From Pseudomonas yamanorum (GTDB taxonomy: Bacteria > Pseudomonadota > Gammaproteobacteria > Pseudomonadales > Pseudomonadaceae): 64,000 nt of DNA. The DNA is taken from contig NZ_LT629793.1 of NCBI RefSeq assembly GCF_900105735.1, positions 2,542,001 through 2,606,000 of the forward strand. Direction: 5' to 3'. The notes beneath the pieces were generated by a model that did no database searches, was not told where the DNA came from, and saw nothing but the letters and a program-made list of their open reading frames with translations. Made by a program: the position numbers and the translations under genes. Of this stretch, positions 39,825 to 50,003 are shown piece by piece (the stretch's first letter is position 1; each line of letters starts with the position of its first letter).

Positions 39825-41282
39825 ATGACGCGTTCCGCCCCTCTGCTGCTCCTGCTTACTGCGCTGTTGTTCTTCTTCGCCCTTGGCAATCACGAGTTGC
39901 AAGGCTCGACCGAGGCCCGTGTGGCCGGGATCGCCATGGCCATGCACCTGGATAACGACTGGGTGGTGCCGCGACTGTTCCGTGAACCCTTCCTGGAGAA
40001 ACCGCCACTGAGCCTGTGGCTCGACGCCGGGGCGATCCGGCTGTTTGGCGGTACCACATGGGCAGTGCGCCTGGCGTCAGCCTTTGCCGGGCTGTTCAGT
40101 GTGATGCTGCTGTACGGGATGCTGCGCAAGTTTGGCCGGCCCAAGACCCTGGCGTTTGTCGCGGCACTGATGCTGGCGACCATGGCCAGTTACTGGAGCA
40201 ACGTACGCGGTGTGGGTGAAGATTCGCTGCTCACCCTCGGGGTCACCATGGCCCTGCTGGCGTTCTATCAGGCCAACCGCCCCGAGTCGGAGCGCGACCG
40301 TTCCAACCTGGGCACCTGGTTGCTGTTCACCTTGGGGATGGTCATCGCCACCTTGAGCAAAGGTGTACTGGGCCTGGCCATGCCGGGCGTCGTGATCTTC
40401 GTCTATCTGGCCAGCACCAGCCTGATGGATAAACGGTTCAAGCTCGGCGATTGGATCAAACCCGGGCTGTTCACGCTGCTGGCGCTGGTGCCGCTGATGA
40501 TCTGGCTGGGGTTCCTGTACCAGCGCGACGGGCTGCAAGCAGTACGTGAAGTGCTGCTGACCAACAGTGTCGGGCGCTTCAGCGGTTCGTTTGTCGAAGC
40601 CGGTCACTACGAGCCGTTCTATTACTACATCGTCAAACTGCCTGAAGCTTTTTTGCCCTGGAATATCCTGGTGTACCTGGGGCTGTGGCACTTCCGTAAA
40701 AGCCTGGTGCGCAACCGCTACCGGCTGTTTTTCAGCGTGTGGCTGGTGGCGCAGTTCACCCTGCTGACGCTCGCCTCCAGCAAGCGCACGGTTTACCTGA
40801 TGGCACTAACGCCCGCCGGCGCAGTGCTGGCCGCCGAGTATGGTGGCGTCTTGCTGGGCTGGCTGAAAAGCCGCGGGCAGGTTTCCAACGTTGCCGAGCA
40901 CGTTTATGGCCACCGCCGCGGCCTGGTGGGTGGCTTCTTCACCATGGTGGTGGCCTGCTACCTGATTGCCGCCTTCTGGTTCGCACCCAAGGCCGATGTG
41001 CGTCAGTCGTTTGTGCCGGTGATCAGCCAGATCCAGGCGATGCAGGCGCAGGGCAAAGAGGTGGTGCTGTATCAGGCCAACGAGCGAATCGCCGGGGCCG
41101 GGGTGTTTTACATGCAGGGTTATTTGACGATTCTGCAAACGCCGGAAGAACTCAAGAGCTACCTCGCGGCCAAGCCCGGCAACGTGGCATTGGTGGACAA
41201 TACTGACCGGCTGAACGTACCGGTGACAGTGGTCAAGGAGATGGCGATTAACCGTCAGCCGTACTATTTCATCGAGCAGTGA
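39825..41282 (+). CDS. ArnT-like membrane glycosyltransferase (GT39/PMT family)
   Basis: The 485-residue product has an N-terminal signal-anchor, then NHELQGSTEARVAGIA with the catalytic acidic residue, and EPFLEKPPLSLWL, typical of the ArnT/PMT superfamily. About ten membrane helices follow, then a periplasmic C-terminal domain (VVLYQANERIAGAGVFYMQGYL). Such enzymes transfer sugars from polyprenyl-phosphate donors to lipid A, glycans or proteins in the periplasm. It stands alone, without arn genes, so the acceptor is unknown. Confidence 0.85.
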   Translation: MTRSAPLLLLLTALLFFFALGNHELQGSTEARVAGIAMAMHLDNDWVVPRLFREPFLEKPPLSLWLDAGAIRLFGGTTWAVRLASAFAGLFSVMLLYGMLRKFGRPKTLAFVAALMLATMASYWSNVRGVGEDSLLTLGVTMALLAFYQANRPESERDRSNLGTWLLFTLGMVIATLSKGVLGLAMPGVVIFVYLASTSLMDKRFKLGDWIKPGLFTLLALVPLMIWLGFLYQRDGLQAVREVLLTNSVGRFSGSFVEAGHYEPFYYYIVKLPEAFLPWNILVYLGLWHFRKSLVRNRYRLFFSVWLVAQFTLLTLASSKRTVYLMALTPAGAVLAAEYGGVLLGWLKSRGQVSNVAEHVYGHRRGLVGGFFTMVVACYLIAAFWFAPKADVRQSFVPVISQIQAMQAQGKEVVLYQANERIAGAGVFYMQGYLTILQTPEELKSYLAAKPGNVALVDNTDRLNVPVTVVKEMAINRQPYYFIEQ

Positions 41283-41374
41283 TGAAAGAGGCGCCTGCCA
41301 CGAGTAACTAACTACCGCCATCGACACTGCAAGACTGCGCACCCTCAGGGATCAATCCACCCTGAGGACCGGCC

Positions 41375-44300
41375 ATGCCCGCCCTGCCCCCGAACACATC
41401 ACCACTCACCCCCGAACAACTGAACAACTACCTGCTGCAAATCGGTCATCGCTTGCAGGTTTTCCCCAATGGCCAGGCGCCCGCTGCGCAGTCCTCTGCC
41501 GAGTTGCTGGAGATGCAGGCGCTGCACGCAGCCCTGGCAGAAGAGAGCCGCTGGAGCCTGCAGAACGCACAAGTGCATTACACCGTCCCCGGCAATTGGG
41601 TGATCCAGGGCGAACCCGGCCGATTGAACCGCACGCGCATCAGCCAGGCATTGCACAAGAAGTTGGCCGCCCTGGAAATCGAACGGCGGCCCAACGGCCA
41701 TTTACGCAAGAACTGGATACTCGACAGCCATCAGCCGATGCTGGAGGCCGAGGCCAGGCTGAAGGTCAAGGATCGCCTGCTCAGCCCTGCCGACCAGTTG
41801 CTGGTGACGAATATCGTCAGCGGCCCCGAGCTGCGCCCGGGCATCCATCGCCTGACGTTTCGCTACCGTCAGCAGACCATCGAGTTCGCCGGGGTGTTCG
41901 TCCTCACGCGCAGCCAAACACCGGCCACCCACCTGGAGATCGAGGACGGCGATGTATTGCTGTTCACCCCGTCCAGAGGACTGGAGGCTTTCACCTCGCT
42001 CAAACACCTGGATCGCACGCTGCAAGAGCGTATGAAGCAGGCGGCCTGGCGCCAGGAACTGCTGCAACACTTGCCGCGCCGTTACCAGCACTTGCGCGCG
42101 GCGAGTATCTGGCCGCTGGTGCCAGAGCCTATCGACAGCCTCCCGCTGAACGAACACACCTACAACGCCCTGCAGGACAAACAACATCAGGACATCGCGT
42201 TTGCCCTTGGCCTGGACGGCCACCCAGCGCCGGCAGACGTCGCCAGAATGACCCTCGAACTGGACCAGGCGCTGCGCTGCTCGCCTTGGGACCTGGCCTC
42301 GCGCCTGGAACTGCGCGCGCAACAATTACTGGAAAAACTGCTCCACGAATCAGCCCCCGACTGGTACCGTAGCGCCAATGAAGCTCAGCGCAAAACCCTC
42401 GCCGAACACCTGCGTACTTACGAACACCTCAGCCTGCAAGTGCTGGCGCTGCTCGGCCCGGCGGCCTCGCCCGAGACCATGGCACGCCTGCAATTGCTTG
42501 AGCACCTGGATGACGACCTGGATATCCAGGGCCTGATCCCCGAGCAACTGCAGATCGGCACCGAGCGCACCCTTAAGTCAGGCAACTCGTACAACCAGCA
42601 CAACAACCTGGTGCAACTGGCGGTACGTGGCTTGCACCGTGGCGATGAACAAGCCGGTTCCGAGTTTCTCGAGCACACCCAACTGACCTACGCCCAGCAG
42701 CCATTGCCGCCCGAGTTCCAGGACGTCACCCCGGCCTACCTCGCCGAGCTGCTGGCCAAGGTTCAACCAAGCCTGACCTTCGCCGAAGAACAAAAACGTG
42801 CCCACAGTTTGCCCGCCGTACAGGAAGCCATGCAGCAGATGCTCGACAGCCGCCTGCACGCGCTGGCCTACAGTGCGTCGTTGCAAAACCATATCAGTGC
42901 AGATGACTACGCACTGATCCAGACCCTGAGTGAAGGGCCATCGCCCACACTCACCGCCTGCTGCCTGTTCCTGCACAAGGCTCCGCTCAAAGACCTGTGG
43001 GTGCTGCGCCAGACCGATGCAATGGGTGCGGTCAAACGCTTGCTGCTGTGCACGCCTCACGCGCCGCGCGCCGAACAGTTCCAGGCCTTTGGCAGCGAGC
43101 GGGAATTGCAGGCGCACATCCTCGGCTGGAGCCAGGAGGTAGCGTCCGTCCCCGGTTCGCGCAGCATGAAAGACTACCTGCTTGAACAACTGGTCAGCCG
43201 GATCCGGCCCAAATACAGCGCGATGCTTTCCGCCCTGGGTTTTACCCCGGCCAGCCTTGAGTATTTGATGATCAGTTTCGGCGCGCCCTCCACCTATGAG
43301 GCCTGCCTGGTGGAAATGAGCACCACGACGCTGGCCATGCAGGCCGATGAATACCTGCATCAGATGCCCAAGTGGCTGAGCCAGGCATCGGCAGCCGACC
43401 GACAGAAACTCGCCGACCTCAAGGAACAGGCACAGGGCGCTGCACAGGCCTACGCCGCAAGCCCGGGTAGCCCACAACAGTTTCCCGACTTCGACAGTTA
43501 CTTGCACAAGGCGGCAAAAACTGCCCTCAACCAACTGCTCGGCAACCCGATCCCGACGGTAGACCCAAACCTCGTGGGCGTGATCACCCCGCGCGAACGC
43601 GTCAGCTACACCACGCTGTACCGCAACGGCTACGACGCCAGCCTGGGCTTTATCAACCCCGACGCCAGCACCACCGCGCAGTTCAAGGGACCGCCCGGCG
43701 TCGACCTGAATCGACTCACCGCGCAAACGGTGAGCAACTCGGTCAGAGGCACCTGGATCGGTGATCGCTATGTCGCCGAGGTCGAGAAAACCCTGCTGGA
43801 CCCACAAGCCCCCCACTATGCATGGCGCCGCAATATGGCCCTGGAGGTTACCCAACTGCACATGCACGTCGCCGCGCTTGAGTGCTGCCTGCAAGGCTGT
43901 CTGGCAACAAGCGACCTGGCCTGGCTGGAAAAAAGCATCGACAGCCTGGCCGATAACAGCGATGCCGTGCGCAATCGGCATCGGCTCTATCCCCTGCAAA
44001 TCAGCGGGCAAGTGATCGATGGCTGCTACCTGTTCCACCATGCCGACGACCTGCCCCTGCTCTACACCCCGCACGCACCGGATGGCATCGCCTTCAGGCC
44101 GCAACAGGAATTCAACGAACGCCTGAAAAACCTTGAAGGCATGGACACCTACTACATCAGCCGGGTCGCCAGCGTTGAGCGCACGGCGTTCGAGCCGAGG
44201 TTGCATGCTTTGGTGGCCGGCCTGCCGGCACAGCTCAAGGGGGTGTATTCCAAGCCGGTGTTCGACGAAGTGCCTCGCACCGCACTGTCGCTCAAGAACC

Positions 44301-47119
44301 TGCATTACCACACCTACGACAAAAAGCTGCGTCACCGTATCGACGAAGTCAAAAGCACCACCACCGGGCGCTTGCAGATGATCATGGAGCTGGTCAGCGT
44401 GATCGGCGAAATCACCATTGCCGTGCTGACCGCGCCCTTCCCGACACTGAGCCTGGCCTTGGGCGGCTTGCTGGTGTTCAAGGATTCGATGCTCGCCCTG
44501 CATGCCTACAGCCGCAACGACACCGCCGCCGCGCTGGGACACTATCTGGGCGCGCTGCTCAATGCCGGCGGGGCGTTGTTGACCGACCTGCGGCCCCTGC
44601 TCTTCGCCCCCGTCAAGCTCGCCCGTCCGCCATTGCGCCATGTTGCGCGGGTGGCCAAGGATCAGCAGGCCATGACCTTGATCAAGCAACTGCAACCGCA
44701 ACCCCCATTGCCTCAGGGCATGCAGCCCGTGCTGTTTGCTGGCGACAACCTGTGGGCCTCGCATACCCCGGACAGCCTGGGACGATTCCTGTTATTTCGC
44801 TATGACAACACCAGCGGGCAATTGCGCTCCACCGGCAAGCTGGTGAACCAGACGGTGGACGGCCAGTGGCAGCGCTCCGGTGTCATCGGTGGCATGCCAG
44901 ACCCTGAAAGGCTCGGGCAGCCCTATGAGTTGTCGAAAAAATATCGCAGGGACGTAGCGGCCATCATCGCCCCCGAGGACAGGTCGGCGCTTTTCCAGCA
45001 GATCGCCTATCTGGATCGAGATCTCAATACTCACACCATCTGGATCTCGCGCCGGCAACTCGACCCGGCACTCAGGCAACACCTGGACAACGTCAGGGCA
45101 CTGACGGATGACGCCGACGCATTTTTTGCACGGTTGCCCGCCGTGGTTCCCCGGGCCGAAACCCTGAACCCAGCGCCAGACATTGCCGTGCGTGACTTGC
45201 TCAAGCTGCTGATCGATGACGCGCACAACCTGGTGGTGGGCGAGGCTCCGTTTTCCACCGTGGCTAAACAGGTGCTGATCGAAAACATGCAGTACCTGCG
45301 CGAACTGAACGTGACGGTTCTCTATATCGAGCCGCTGTGGCGCGACATTCATCACCTGAAAACCCATTCACGGTTTTCCAGTGGTTTCTCCAAACGGGCC
45401 GAGGGCCAGCTCAAATCCCTCGACAAGGAAAATTACCGCGACCCCGAAGGGTTGCATGGCCACTGGATGCTGGTAAAAACCGCACAACAGCACGGGATAG
45501 AGGTTCGGCCGTTGAACGCCTCAAGCTCCTACGATCTGGAAAACACCCTGTGCCTGCTTGATTCACGCCCGGCACCGATTCGCTCCAACCGGCTGACCAA
45601 CTTTTACTCCCACACCCTCATCAACGACGACCAGGCCAAAAAACCGGGCGAACGCTGGATAGCGTTGGTTGATCAAAAACGCATGAGTACCTATCGCGGC
45701 ACGCCGGGCCTGGCCGACCTGCAAAAGAGCATTGCCCTGCGGGTCGACGACGCCTTCGACCAACCCACCCGAGTCATCGCCGATGTGGCCGGCGGCATTC
45801 CCGGCGATGCCCTGGCCAAGGGCGACCTGAAGCTGTCGTTGTACACGGCAAGCCAACCGGCACCGCGTCCGGGCTCCTCGGTGGAGCGCTCATACTCGCT
45901 ACGGCCAACGCGCCCCCTGCCTGCGGAAGCGCCGCATCACTTCAGCACCTTTGACCTGCCGCATGAACACCTGAACCTGATCAGCGATGAAATCACCCTG
46001 CCGATAGGCACGCGTGAAGCGCTCTTCGCCACCGCCTACAGGGAGACCGCCAGTAGCCGTCGCGCGGCACAAACCACGTTCGACCAGACCCGCAAAAAAC
46101 TTCAGACCCAGGCCCAGGCATTTTTTACCGAACACACGCCGCCTGCGCGGGGAGCACTGCTTGCGGTCGACCCGGCCGTGGATGAGGTGAAGTTTATCGA
46201 TCAACTGCTGGACACCGCCGATGGCCTGGTAGTCGGCGAATCCCACGCCGGTACGTCGAGCAAAGGCTTCCTCAGCCGGCACATGGAATACCTGAAGGGC
46301 CAGCGCGAAGTAAAAACCCTGTACATGGAGCAACTCACCACCGAGCTGCATCAGGCCGACCTGGATATCGTCCACAGCCTGGGCTTTATGCCCGATGAGC
46401 TGTGGAGTTACCTCAACGCATTGGACAAAGGCCACGGCGTACCGGCCGACAGCCCCTACAGCTTTGTCAGCCTGGTGCAGGTGGCGATGAAGCATAACGT
46501 GCGGATCCGCGCACTCGACTGTGTCGCCAGCTTGCGGGTGGACGGCATGACCGCCTCCAGGACATCAATGTTCAACTACTTTGCGACCCAGGTGATCCGC
46601 GCCGATCAGCTTCAACAGGGGCCACACAAGTGGGTCGCGCTGGTGGGCGAAACGCACGCCAATACCCATCGCGGCGTGCCGGGCATTGCCGAGCTCAACA
46701 ACGGCATCAGTTTACTGTTGGACGATGTGCCTCCGGGGTCGGCCAGCGGCTTTGTGCGTGAGCCCGCCAGCGTCCAGGCGCTACCGCGCGAGCAGCAATG
46801 GCCATTGGTGCGCTACGACTTCAAGAAAAACGTCAAAGTCGCCGGTGCGCCATTGCCGCCACCGGTCGCGCCCGCGCCATCCCTCAGCCTCGAACAACGC
46901 CTGCGGCGCAAAGGCGATTACCTGCTTCAGCGCACCTTGGACGACGGGTTGGAGATGGTCCATAAAAACCGCGAAGGTGTACTGGTCCACACCTCGTTGC
47001 AGCAGGATGCCAGGGGTCACTTCGTCAATCGCTGGAACCTGGATGACCGCCGTTTCAGCAGCAGGGAAGCGTTGATCGACATCATCACCACCAGCAAAAG
47101 AATGCGCCAAGTCCATTGA
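41375..47119 (+). CDS. Giant toxin-like protein (DUF6543/membrane-targeted effector type) with two EreA/ChaN-like domains
   Basis: The 1914-residue product resembles the large dermonecrotic-toxin-like proteins of pseudomonads. The N-terminal two thirds is a helical DUF6543-type region; a hydrophobic stretch at about 1003-1040 (VIGEITIAVLTAPFPTLSLALGGLLVF) may insert into membranes. The C-terminus has two similar modules of the EreA/ChaN/PMT-C type. The second keeps GESHAG (Glu1622, His1624) and GETHANTHRG (Glu1759, His1761). The first reads GEAPFS (1289-1294) and DQKRMSTYRG (from 1433), so it has lost these residues. There is no signal peptide; the secretion route is unknown. A strong terminator follows. 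Confidence 0.75.
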   Translation: MPALPPNTSPLTPEQLNNYLLQIGHRLQVFPNGQAPAAQSSAELLEMQALHAALAEESRWSLQNAQVHYTVPGNWVIQGEPGRLNRTRISQALHKKLAALEIERRPNGHLRKNWILDSHQPMLEAEARLKVKDRLLSPADQLLVTNIVSGPELRPGIHRLTFRYRQQTIEFAGVFVLTRSQTPATHLEIEDGDVLLFTPSRGLEAFTSLKHLDRTLQERMKQAAWRQELLQHLPRRYQHLRAASIWPLVPEPIDSLPLNEHTYNALQDKQHQDIAFALGLDGHPAPADVARMTLELDQALRCSPWDLASRLELRAQQLLEKLLHESAPDWYRSANEAQRKTLAEHLRTYEHLSLQVLALLGPAASPETMARLQLLEHLDDDLDIQGLIPEQLQIGTERTLKSGNSYNQHNNLVQLAVRGLHRGDEQAGSEFLEHTQLTYAQQPLPPEFQDVTPAYLAELLAKVQPSLTFAEEQKRAHSLPAVQEAMQQMLDSRLHALAYSASLQNHISADDYALIQTLSEGPSPTLTACCLFLHKAPLKDLWVLRQTDAMGAVKRLLLCTPHAPRAEQFQAFGSERELQAHILGWSQEVASVPGSRSMKDYLLEQLVSRIRPKYSAMLSALGFTPASLEYLMISFGAPSTYEACLVEMSTTTLAMQADEYLHQMPKWLSQASAADRQKLADLKEQAQGAAQAYAASPGSPQQFPDFDSYLHKAAKTALNQLLGNPIPTVDPNLVGVITPRERVSYTTLYRNGYDASLGFINPDASTTAQFKGPPGVDLNRLTAQTVSNSVRGTWIGDRYVAEVEKTLLDPQAPHYAWRRNMALEVTQLHMHVAALECCLQGCLATSDLAWLEKSIDSLADNSDAVRNRHRLYPLQISGQVIDGCYLFHHADDLPLLYTPHAPDGIAFRPQQEFNERLKNLEGMDTYYISRVASVERTAFEPRLHALVAGLPAQLKGVYSKPVFDEVPRTALSLKNLHYHTYDKKLRHRIDEVKSTTTGRLQMIMELVSVIGEITIAVLTAPFPTLSLALGGLLVFKDSMLALHAYSRNDTAAALGHYLGALLNAGGALLTDLRPLLFAPVKLARPPLRHVARVAKDQQAMTLIKQLQPQPPLPQGMQPVLFAGDNLWASHTPDSLGRFLLFRYDNTSGQLRSTGKLVNQTVDGQWQRSGVIGGMPDPERLGQPYELSKKYRRDVAAIIAPEDRSALFQQIAYLDRDLNTHTIWISRRQLDPALRQHLDNVRALTDDADAFFARLPAVVPRAETLNPAPDIAVRDLLKLLIDDAHNLVVGEAPFSTVAKQVLIENMQYLRELNVTVLYIEPLWRDIHHLKTHSRFSSGFSKRAEGQLKSLDKENYRDPEGLHGHWMLVKTAQQHGIEVRPLNASSSYDLENTLCLLDSRPAPIRSNRLTNFYSHTLINDDQAKKPGERWIALVDQKRMSTYRGTPGLADLQKSIALRVDDAFDQPTRVIADVAGGIPGDALAKGDLKLSLYTASQPAPRPGSSVERSYSLRPTRPLPAEAPHHFSTFDLPHEHLNLISDEITLPIGTREALFATAYRETASSRRAAQTTFDQTRKKLQTQAQAFFTEHTPPARGALLAVDPAVDEVKFIDQLLDTADGLVVGESHAGTSSKGFLSRHMEYLKGQREVKTLYMEQLTTELHQADLDIVHSLGFMPDELWSYLNALDKGHGVPADSPYSFVSLVQVAMKHNVRIRALDCVASLRVDGMTASRTSMFNYFATQVIRADQLQQGPHKWVALVGETHANTHRGVPGIAELNNGISLLLDDVPPGSASGFVREPASVQALPREQQWPLVRYDFKKNVKVAGAPLPPPVAPAPSLSLEQRLRRKGDYLLQRTLDDGLEMVHKNREGVLVHTSLQQDARGHFVNRWNLDDRRFSSREALIDIITTSKRMRQVH

Positions 47120-47124
47120 CCCTC

Positions 47125-47151
47125 GCACCGCCCTCTGCATGAGGGCGGTGC
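47125..47151 (+). terminator. Terminator after the giant toxin-like gene
   Basis: GCACCGCCCTC and GAGGGCGGTGC form a perfect 11-bp stem around tgcat, 6 bp past the stop codon. There is no clear T-run. Confidence 0.7.
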
Positions 47152-47303
47152 GACCGCTCGTCGCTCACGGTCCATAAATCTTCCCCTCACGAAAAAACCG
47201 TTTCAGCTCTCGCCAGGGCTGCCGATACCTCCTGACTACCCATCGGCTGGTCGCTACTTCCAGCAACCGGATGTACCCGCAAATCTGTTCCTGGAGGAAT
47301 GCG

Positions 47304-49223
47304 ATGAATAGTTGGTTCGGCAACATCAGCGTCAATATGAAACTGGGCCTGGGCTTCGGCCTGGTACTGGTCCTCACCTCGATCCTCGCGCTCACCGGCT
47401 GGACCAGCCTGGGCGGCCTGATCGACCGCAGTAACTGGATGAGCGACATCACCCAGCTCAACGCTTCGCTGACCAAACTGCGGATCGTGCGCCTGCAATA
47501 CATGTTGGCCAACGGCGACGAAGCCGTGGCGCAAAACGTACAGACCAACCTCGACGGTTTTGTCGCCCAACAACAGAAGCTGCTGGACAGCTTCAAGAGC
47601 CCGGACAACCTCAAGCTGCTCAACGATCAAAAAGCGATCATCACCGCTTACCAGCAGTCCTTGAACAAAATGCGCGAGGCCTACCGCAACGGTAACGCCG
47701 CGCGCCAGGTCATGGGCGACAAGGCAGACATCGCCAACACACAGATCGACGCCCTGGATTCCAGCGTGCGCCAGATGCCCGATAGCGCCGAGCGCTTTGC
47801 CCAGTTCGAGGCCGTGACCACCGCCAAGGAACAGTTCCAGTTGGCCCGCTACGAAGTGCGCGGCTACACCGGCAACGTCAACGCCGAGACTGAAGCCCGT
47901 GCCGCCGCGCAAATCGAGAAAGCCATCGACGGTTTGAAAGGCCTGCATGTCGCGTTTGGCGCCAGCCAACAGTCCGCACTGACTGCCCTGGAAACCGCCC
48001 TCGGTGCTTATCGCAGCGCGGTGCAGAACTACAAGGCGGCCAACGCCAACATCGTCTCGGCCCGGGCAGAAATGACCACCCAGGGTACCGACATCGTCAC
48101 CATCAGCGACAAGCTGTACGACATTCAGCTGCAACGTCGTGACGCGGAAAGCGCCCAGGCCCGCAGCCTGCAACTGATCAGCACGCTGCTGGCGTTGCTG
48201 GTGGGCATCGTGGCAGCCGTGATCATCACTCGCCAGATCACCCGCCCATTGCGCGAGACCCTCGCCGTGGTAGAGCGCATCGCTTCCGGCGACCTTAGCC
48301 ACAACATCCAGGTGACGCGCCGCGACGAACTCGGCGTATTGCAACAAGGCATCCAGCGCATGGGCACCACCCTGCGTGAACTGATCAGCGGCATCCGCGA
48401 CGGCGTGACCCAGATCGCCGCTGCCGCCGAAGAGCTGTCGGCCGTGACCGAACAGACCAGCGCCGGGGTTAACAGCCAGAAGATCGAGACCGATCAAGTG
48501 GCCACCGCCATGCACGAAATGACCGCCACAGTGCAGGAAGTCGCACGCAACGCCGAACAAGCGTCTCAGGCTGCCTCGGCCGCCGACGGTGAAGCCCGTG
48601 CCGGTGACAAGGTGGTGGCCGAAGCCATCGCCCAGATCGAGCGTTTGGCAGCCGAAGTGGCGCGCTCCACCGACGCCATGACGCACCTGCAACAAGAGAG
48701 CAACAAGATCGGCAGCGTGATGGACGTGATCAAGGCCGTGGCCGAACAGACCAACCTGCTGGCACTCAACGCCGCCATCGAAGCGGCCCGTGCCGGTGAA
48801 GCCGGTCGGGGTTTTGCGGTGGTCGCCGACGAAGTCCGTGGCCTGGCCCAGCGCACCCAGAAATCCACCGAAGAAATCGAAGGCCTGGTGGCCGGTTTGC
48901 AGAACGGCACCCAGCAAGTGGCTGCCGTGATGAACAACAGCCGCAGCCTCACCGACAGCAGCGTCGAACTGACGCGCAAGGCCGGTGTATCACTGGAAAA
49001 CATCACCCGTACGGTGTCGAATATCCAGTCGATGAACCAGCAGATCGCCGCGGCCGCCGAGCAGCAAAGTGCCGTGGCTGAAGAGATCAGCCGCAGCATC
49101 GTGAATGTGCGGGACGTGTCGGAGCAGACCGCAGCGGCCAGTGACGAGACGGCCAAGTCGAGTGTGGAACTGGCGCGCTTGGGCGGGCAGTTGCAGCAGA
49201 TGGTCAGCCATTTCCGGGTGTAA
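47304..49223 (+). CDS. Methyl-accepting chemotaxis protein (HBM-type sensor)
   Basis: The 639-residue product starts at the ATG at 47304, eight bases after GGAGGA. TM1 (about residues 12-30), a roughly 240-residue all-helical periplasmic sensor, TM2 ([19 protein letters not shown]), a HAMP domain ([22 protein letters not shown]), and the signalling hairpin [32 protein letters not shown] are in order. The sensor length fits the helical bimodular (HBM) class of McpS-like receptors for organic acids. The ligand cannot be read from sequence. Confidence 0.92.
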   Translation: MNSWFGNISVNMKLGLGFGLVLVLTSILALTGWTSLGGLIDRSNWMSDITQLNASLTKLRIVRLQYMLANGDEAVAQNVQTNLDGFVAQQQKLLDSFKSPDNLKLLNDQKAIITAYQQSLNKMREAYRNGNAARQVMGDKADIANTQIDALDSSVRQMPDSAERFAQFEAVTTAKEQFQLARYEVRGYTGNVNAETEARAAAQIEKAIDGLKGLHVAFGASQQSALTALETALGAYRSAVQNYKAANANIVSARAEMTTQGTDIVTISDKLYDIQLQRRDAESAQARSLQLISTLLALLVGIVAAVIITRQITRPLRETLAVVERIASGDLSHNIQVTRRDELGVLQQGIQRMGTTLRELISGIRDGVTQIAAAAEELSAVTEQTSAGVNSQKIETDQVATAMHEMTATVQEVARNAEQASQAASAADGEARAGDKVVAEAIAQIERLAAEVARSTDAMTHLQQESNKIGSVMDVIKAVAEQTNLLALNAAIEAARAGEAGRGFAVVADEVRGLAQRTQKSTEEIEGLVAGLQNGTQQVAAVMNNSRSLTDSSVELTRKAGVSLENITRTVSNIQSMNQQIAAAAEQQSAVAEEISRSIVNVRDVSEQTAAASDETAKSSVELARLGGQLQQMVSHFRV

Positions 49224-49240
49224 ATCCCAGGCATAAAAAA

Positions 49241-49266
49241 GCCGCCCCGGTCGAAACCAGGGCGGC
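49241..49266 (-). terminator. Terminator of the 32-residue mini-gene
   Basis: A GCCGCCC(C/T)GG stem with loop is followed on the minus strand by TTTTTT. It lies 15 bp after the mini-gene stop and also closes off the chemoreceptor gene on the plus strand. Confidence 0.8.
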
Positions 49267-49280
49267 CCACTTCTCAGACC

Positions 49281-49379
49281 TTAACGGTCATCGAAGCTAT
49301 CCCGCAGGAATTTCCACACGTGATAAACACGCAGGGAGTTCACTACGAGGTCCCACGTACGTCGTGCAAACTTGGACAT
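49281..49379 (-). CDS. 32-residue basic mini-protein
   Basis: A complete frame runs from the ATG at 49379 to the TAA at 49281, with GGAGGG 6 bases before the start and a strong intrinsic terminator just downstream. The peptide begins MSKFARRTWDLVVNSLRVYH and ends FLRDSFDDR. It is an amphipathic, Trp-containing helix candidate that could lie on a membrane. The full expression signals around so short a frame argue for a real gene. Its function is unknown. Confidence 0.7.
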   Translation of the reverse strand: MSKFARRTWDLVVNSLRVYHVWKFLRDSFDDR

Positions 49380-49443
49380 ACTCGGCCCTCCATCAGTTGG
49401 GCCTACCTCCAGCGCACTTACCGGAACACGTGAGCCTTCGGAC

Positions 49444-49512
49444 GCAGGTCAATGCTTCGCCTTGCGTGATGCCTGAACCGACAGTAGTATCCGGTCAGCA
49501 GGTCAATGCTTC
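49444..49512. repeat. Direct repeat pair upstream of the mini-gene
   Basis: GCAGGTCAATGCTTC occurs exactly at 49444-49458 and 49498-49512, 54 bp apart (about five helical turns), in the promoter region of the 32-residue mini-gene. It is a candidate regulator binding pair or part of a small RNA. Confidence 0.45.
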
Positions 49513-49550
49513 CGGTGAGGCGCAACCCCAGCCACTAAACTGGGTTTGCA

Positions 49551-49579
49551 AAAAAACCGCCCTACTAAGGCGGTTTTTT
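49551..49579. terminator. Bidirectional terminator
   Basis: AAAAAACCGCC (49551-49561) and GGCGGTTTTTT (49569-49579) form a strong stem with A/T tracts on both sides. It ends the glyoxalase-fold gene on the minus strand. No annotated plus-strand gene needs it, which hints at a plus-strand small RNA. Confidence 0.85.
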
Positions 49580-49605
49580 ATTGCCTGCGATTTATGCGCG
49601 CAGCC

Positions 49606-49974
49606 TCAGCCGCTGACTTCTTCAACAAACACCAACCGGTTTCCCGACGGGTCGCTGATGCTCATTTCGCGGCTGCCCCATGGCGTGTCTTCAATCCCCG
49701 GCTTGGCGTTGCGGTAATGCTTGGCCAGCAACTGTTGCTGGTACGCTTCCAGCCCTTGAGCCTGAATCCGCACCGCTGCACCCGGCGTGCAATCGCCATG
49801 GTGCTCGGACAGGTGCAGCACACATTCCCCAAGCGACACCTGCAAGTACAGCGGAAAGTTGTCTTCAAACCGGTGCTGCCAATCGACCTTGAACCCCAGG
49901 AAATCGACGTAGAACTCCAACGTTTTGGCCTCGTCAAAACTGCGCAAAATGGGAGTGACTTTTCCTAAGTGCAT
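49606..49974 (-). CDS. Glyoxalase/bleomycin-resistance superfamily (VOC) protein
   Basis: The 122-residue product from the ATG at 49974 (MHLGKVTPILRSFDEAKTLEFYVDFLGFKVDW) has two beta-alpha-beta-beta-beta modules and the C-terminal ISDPSGNRLVFVEE typical of the vicinal oxygen chelate fold. His2, a Ser/His mid region and Glu near the end could bind metal. The substrate is unknown. It lies 29 bp downstream of the D-aminoacylase gene and may be cotranscribed. Confidence 0.8.
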   Translation of the reverse strand: MHLGKVTPILRSFDEAKTLEFYVDFLGFKVDWQHRFEDNFPLYLQVSLGECVLHLSEHHGDCTPGAAVRIQAQGLEAYQQQLLAKHYRNAKPGIEDTPWGSREMSISDPSGNRLVFVEEVSG

Positions 49975-50003
49975 GGCGATTGCTCCGTGTTTGAGAGCGG
50001 CCA

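Noticed and set aside
41375..47119. Giant protein as a polyketide or peptide synthetase
   Set aside because: No condensation, adenylation, ketosynthase or carrier motifs are present. The C-terminal GESH/GETH motifs point to a toxin-like protein.
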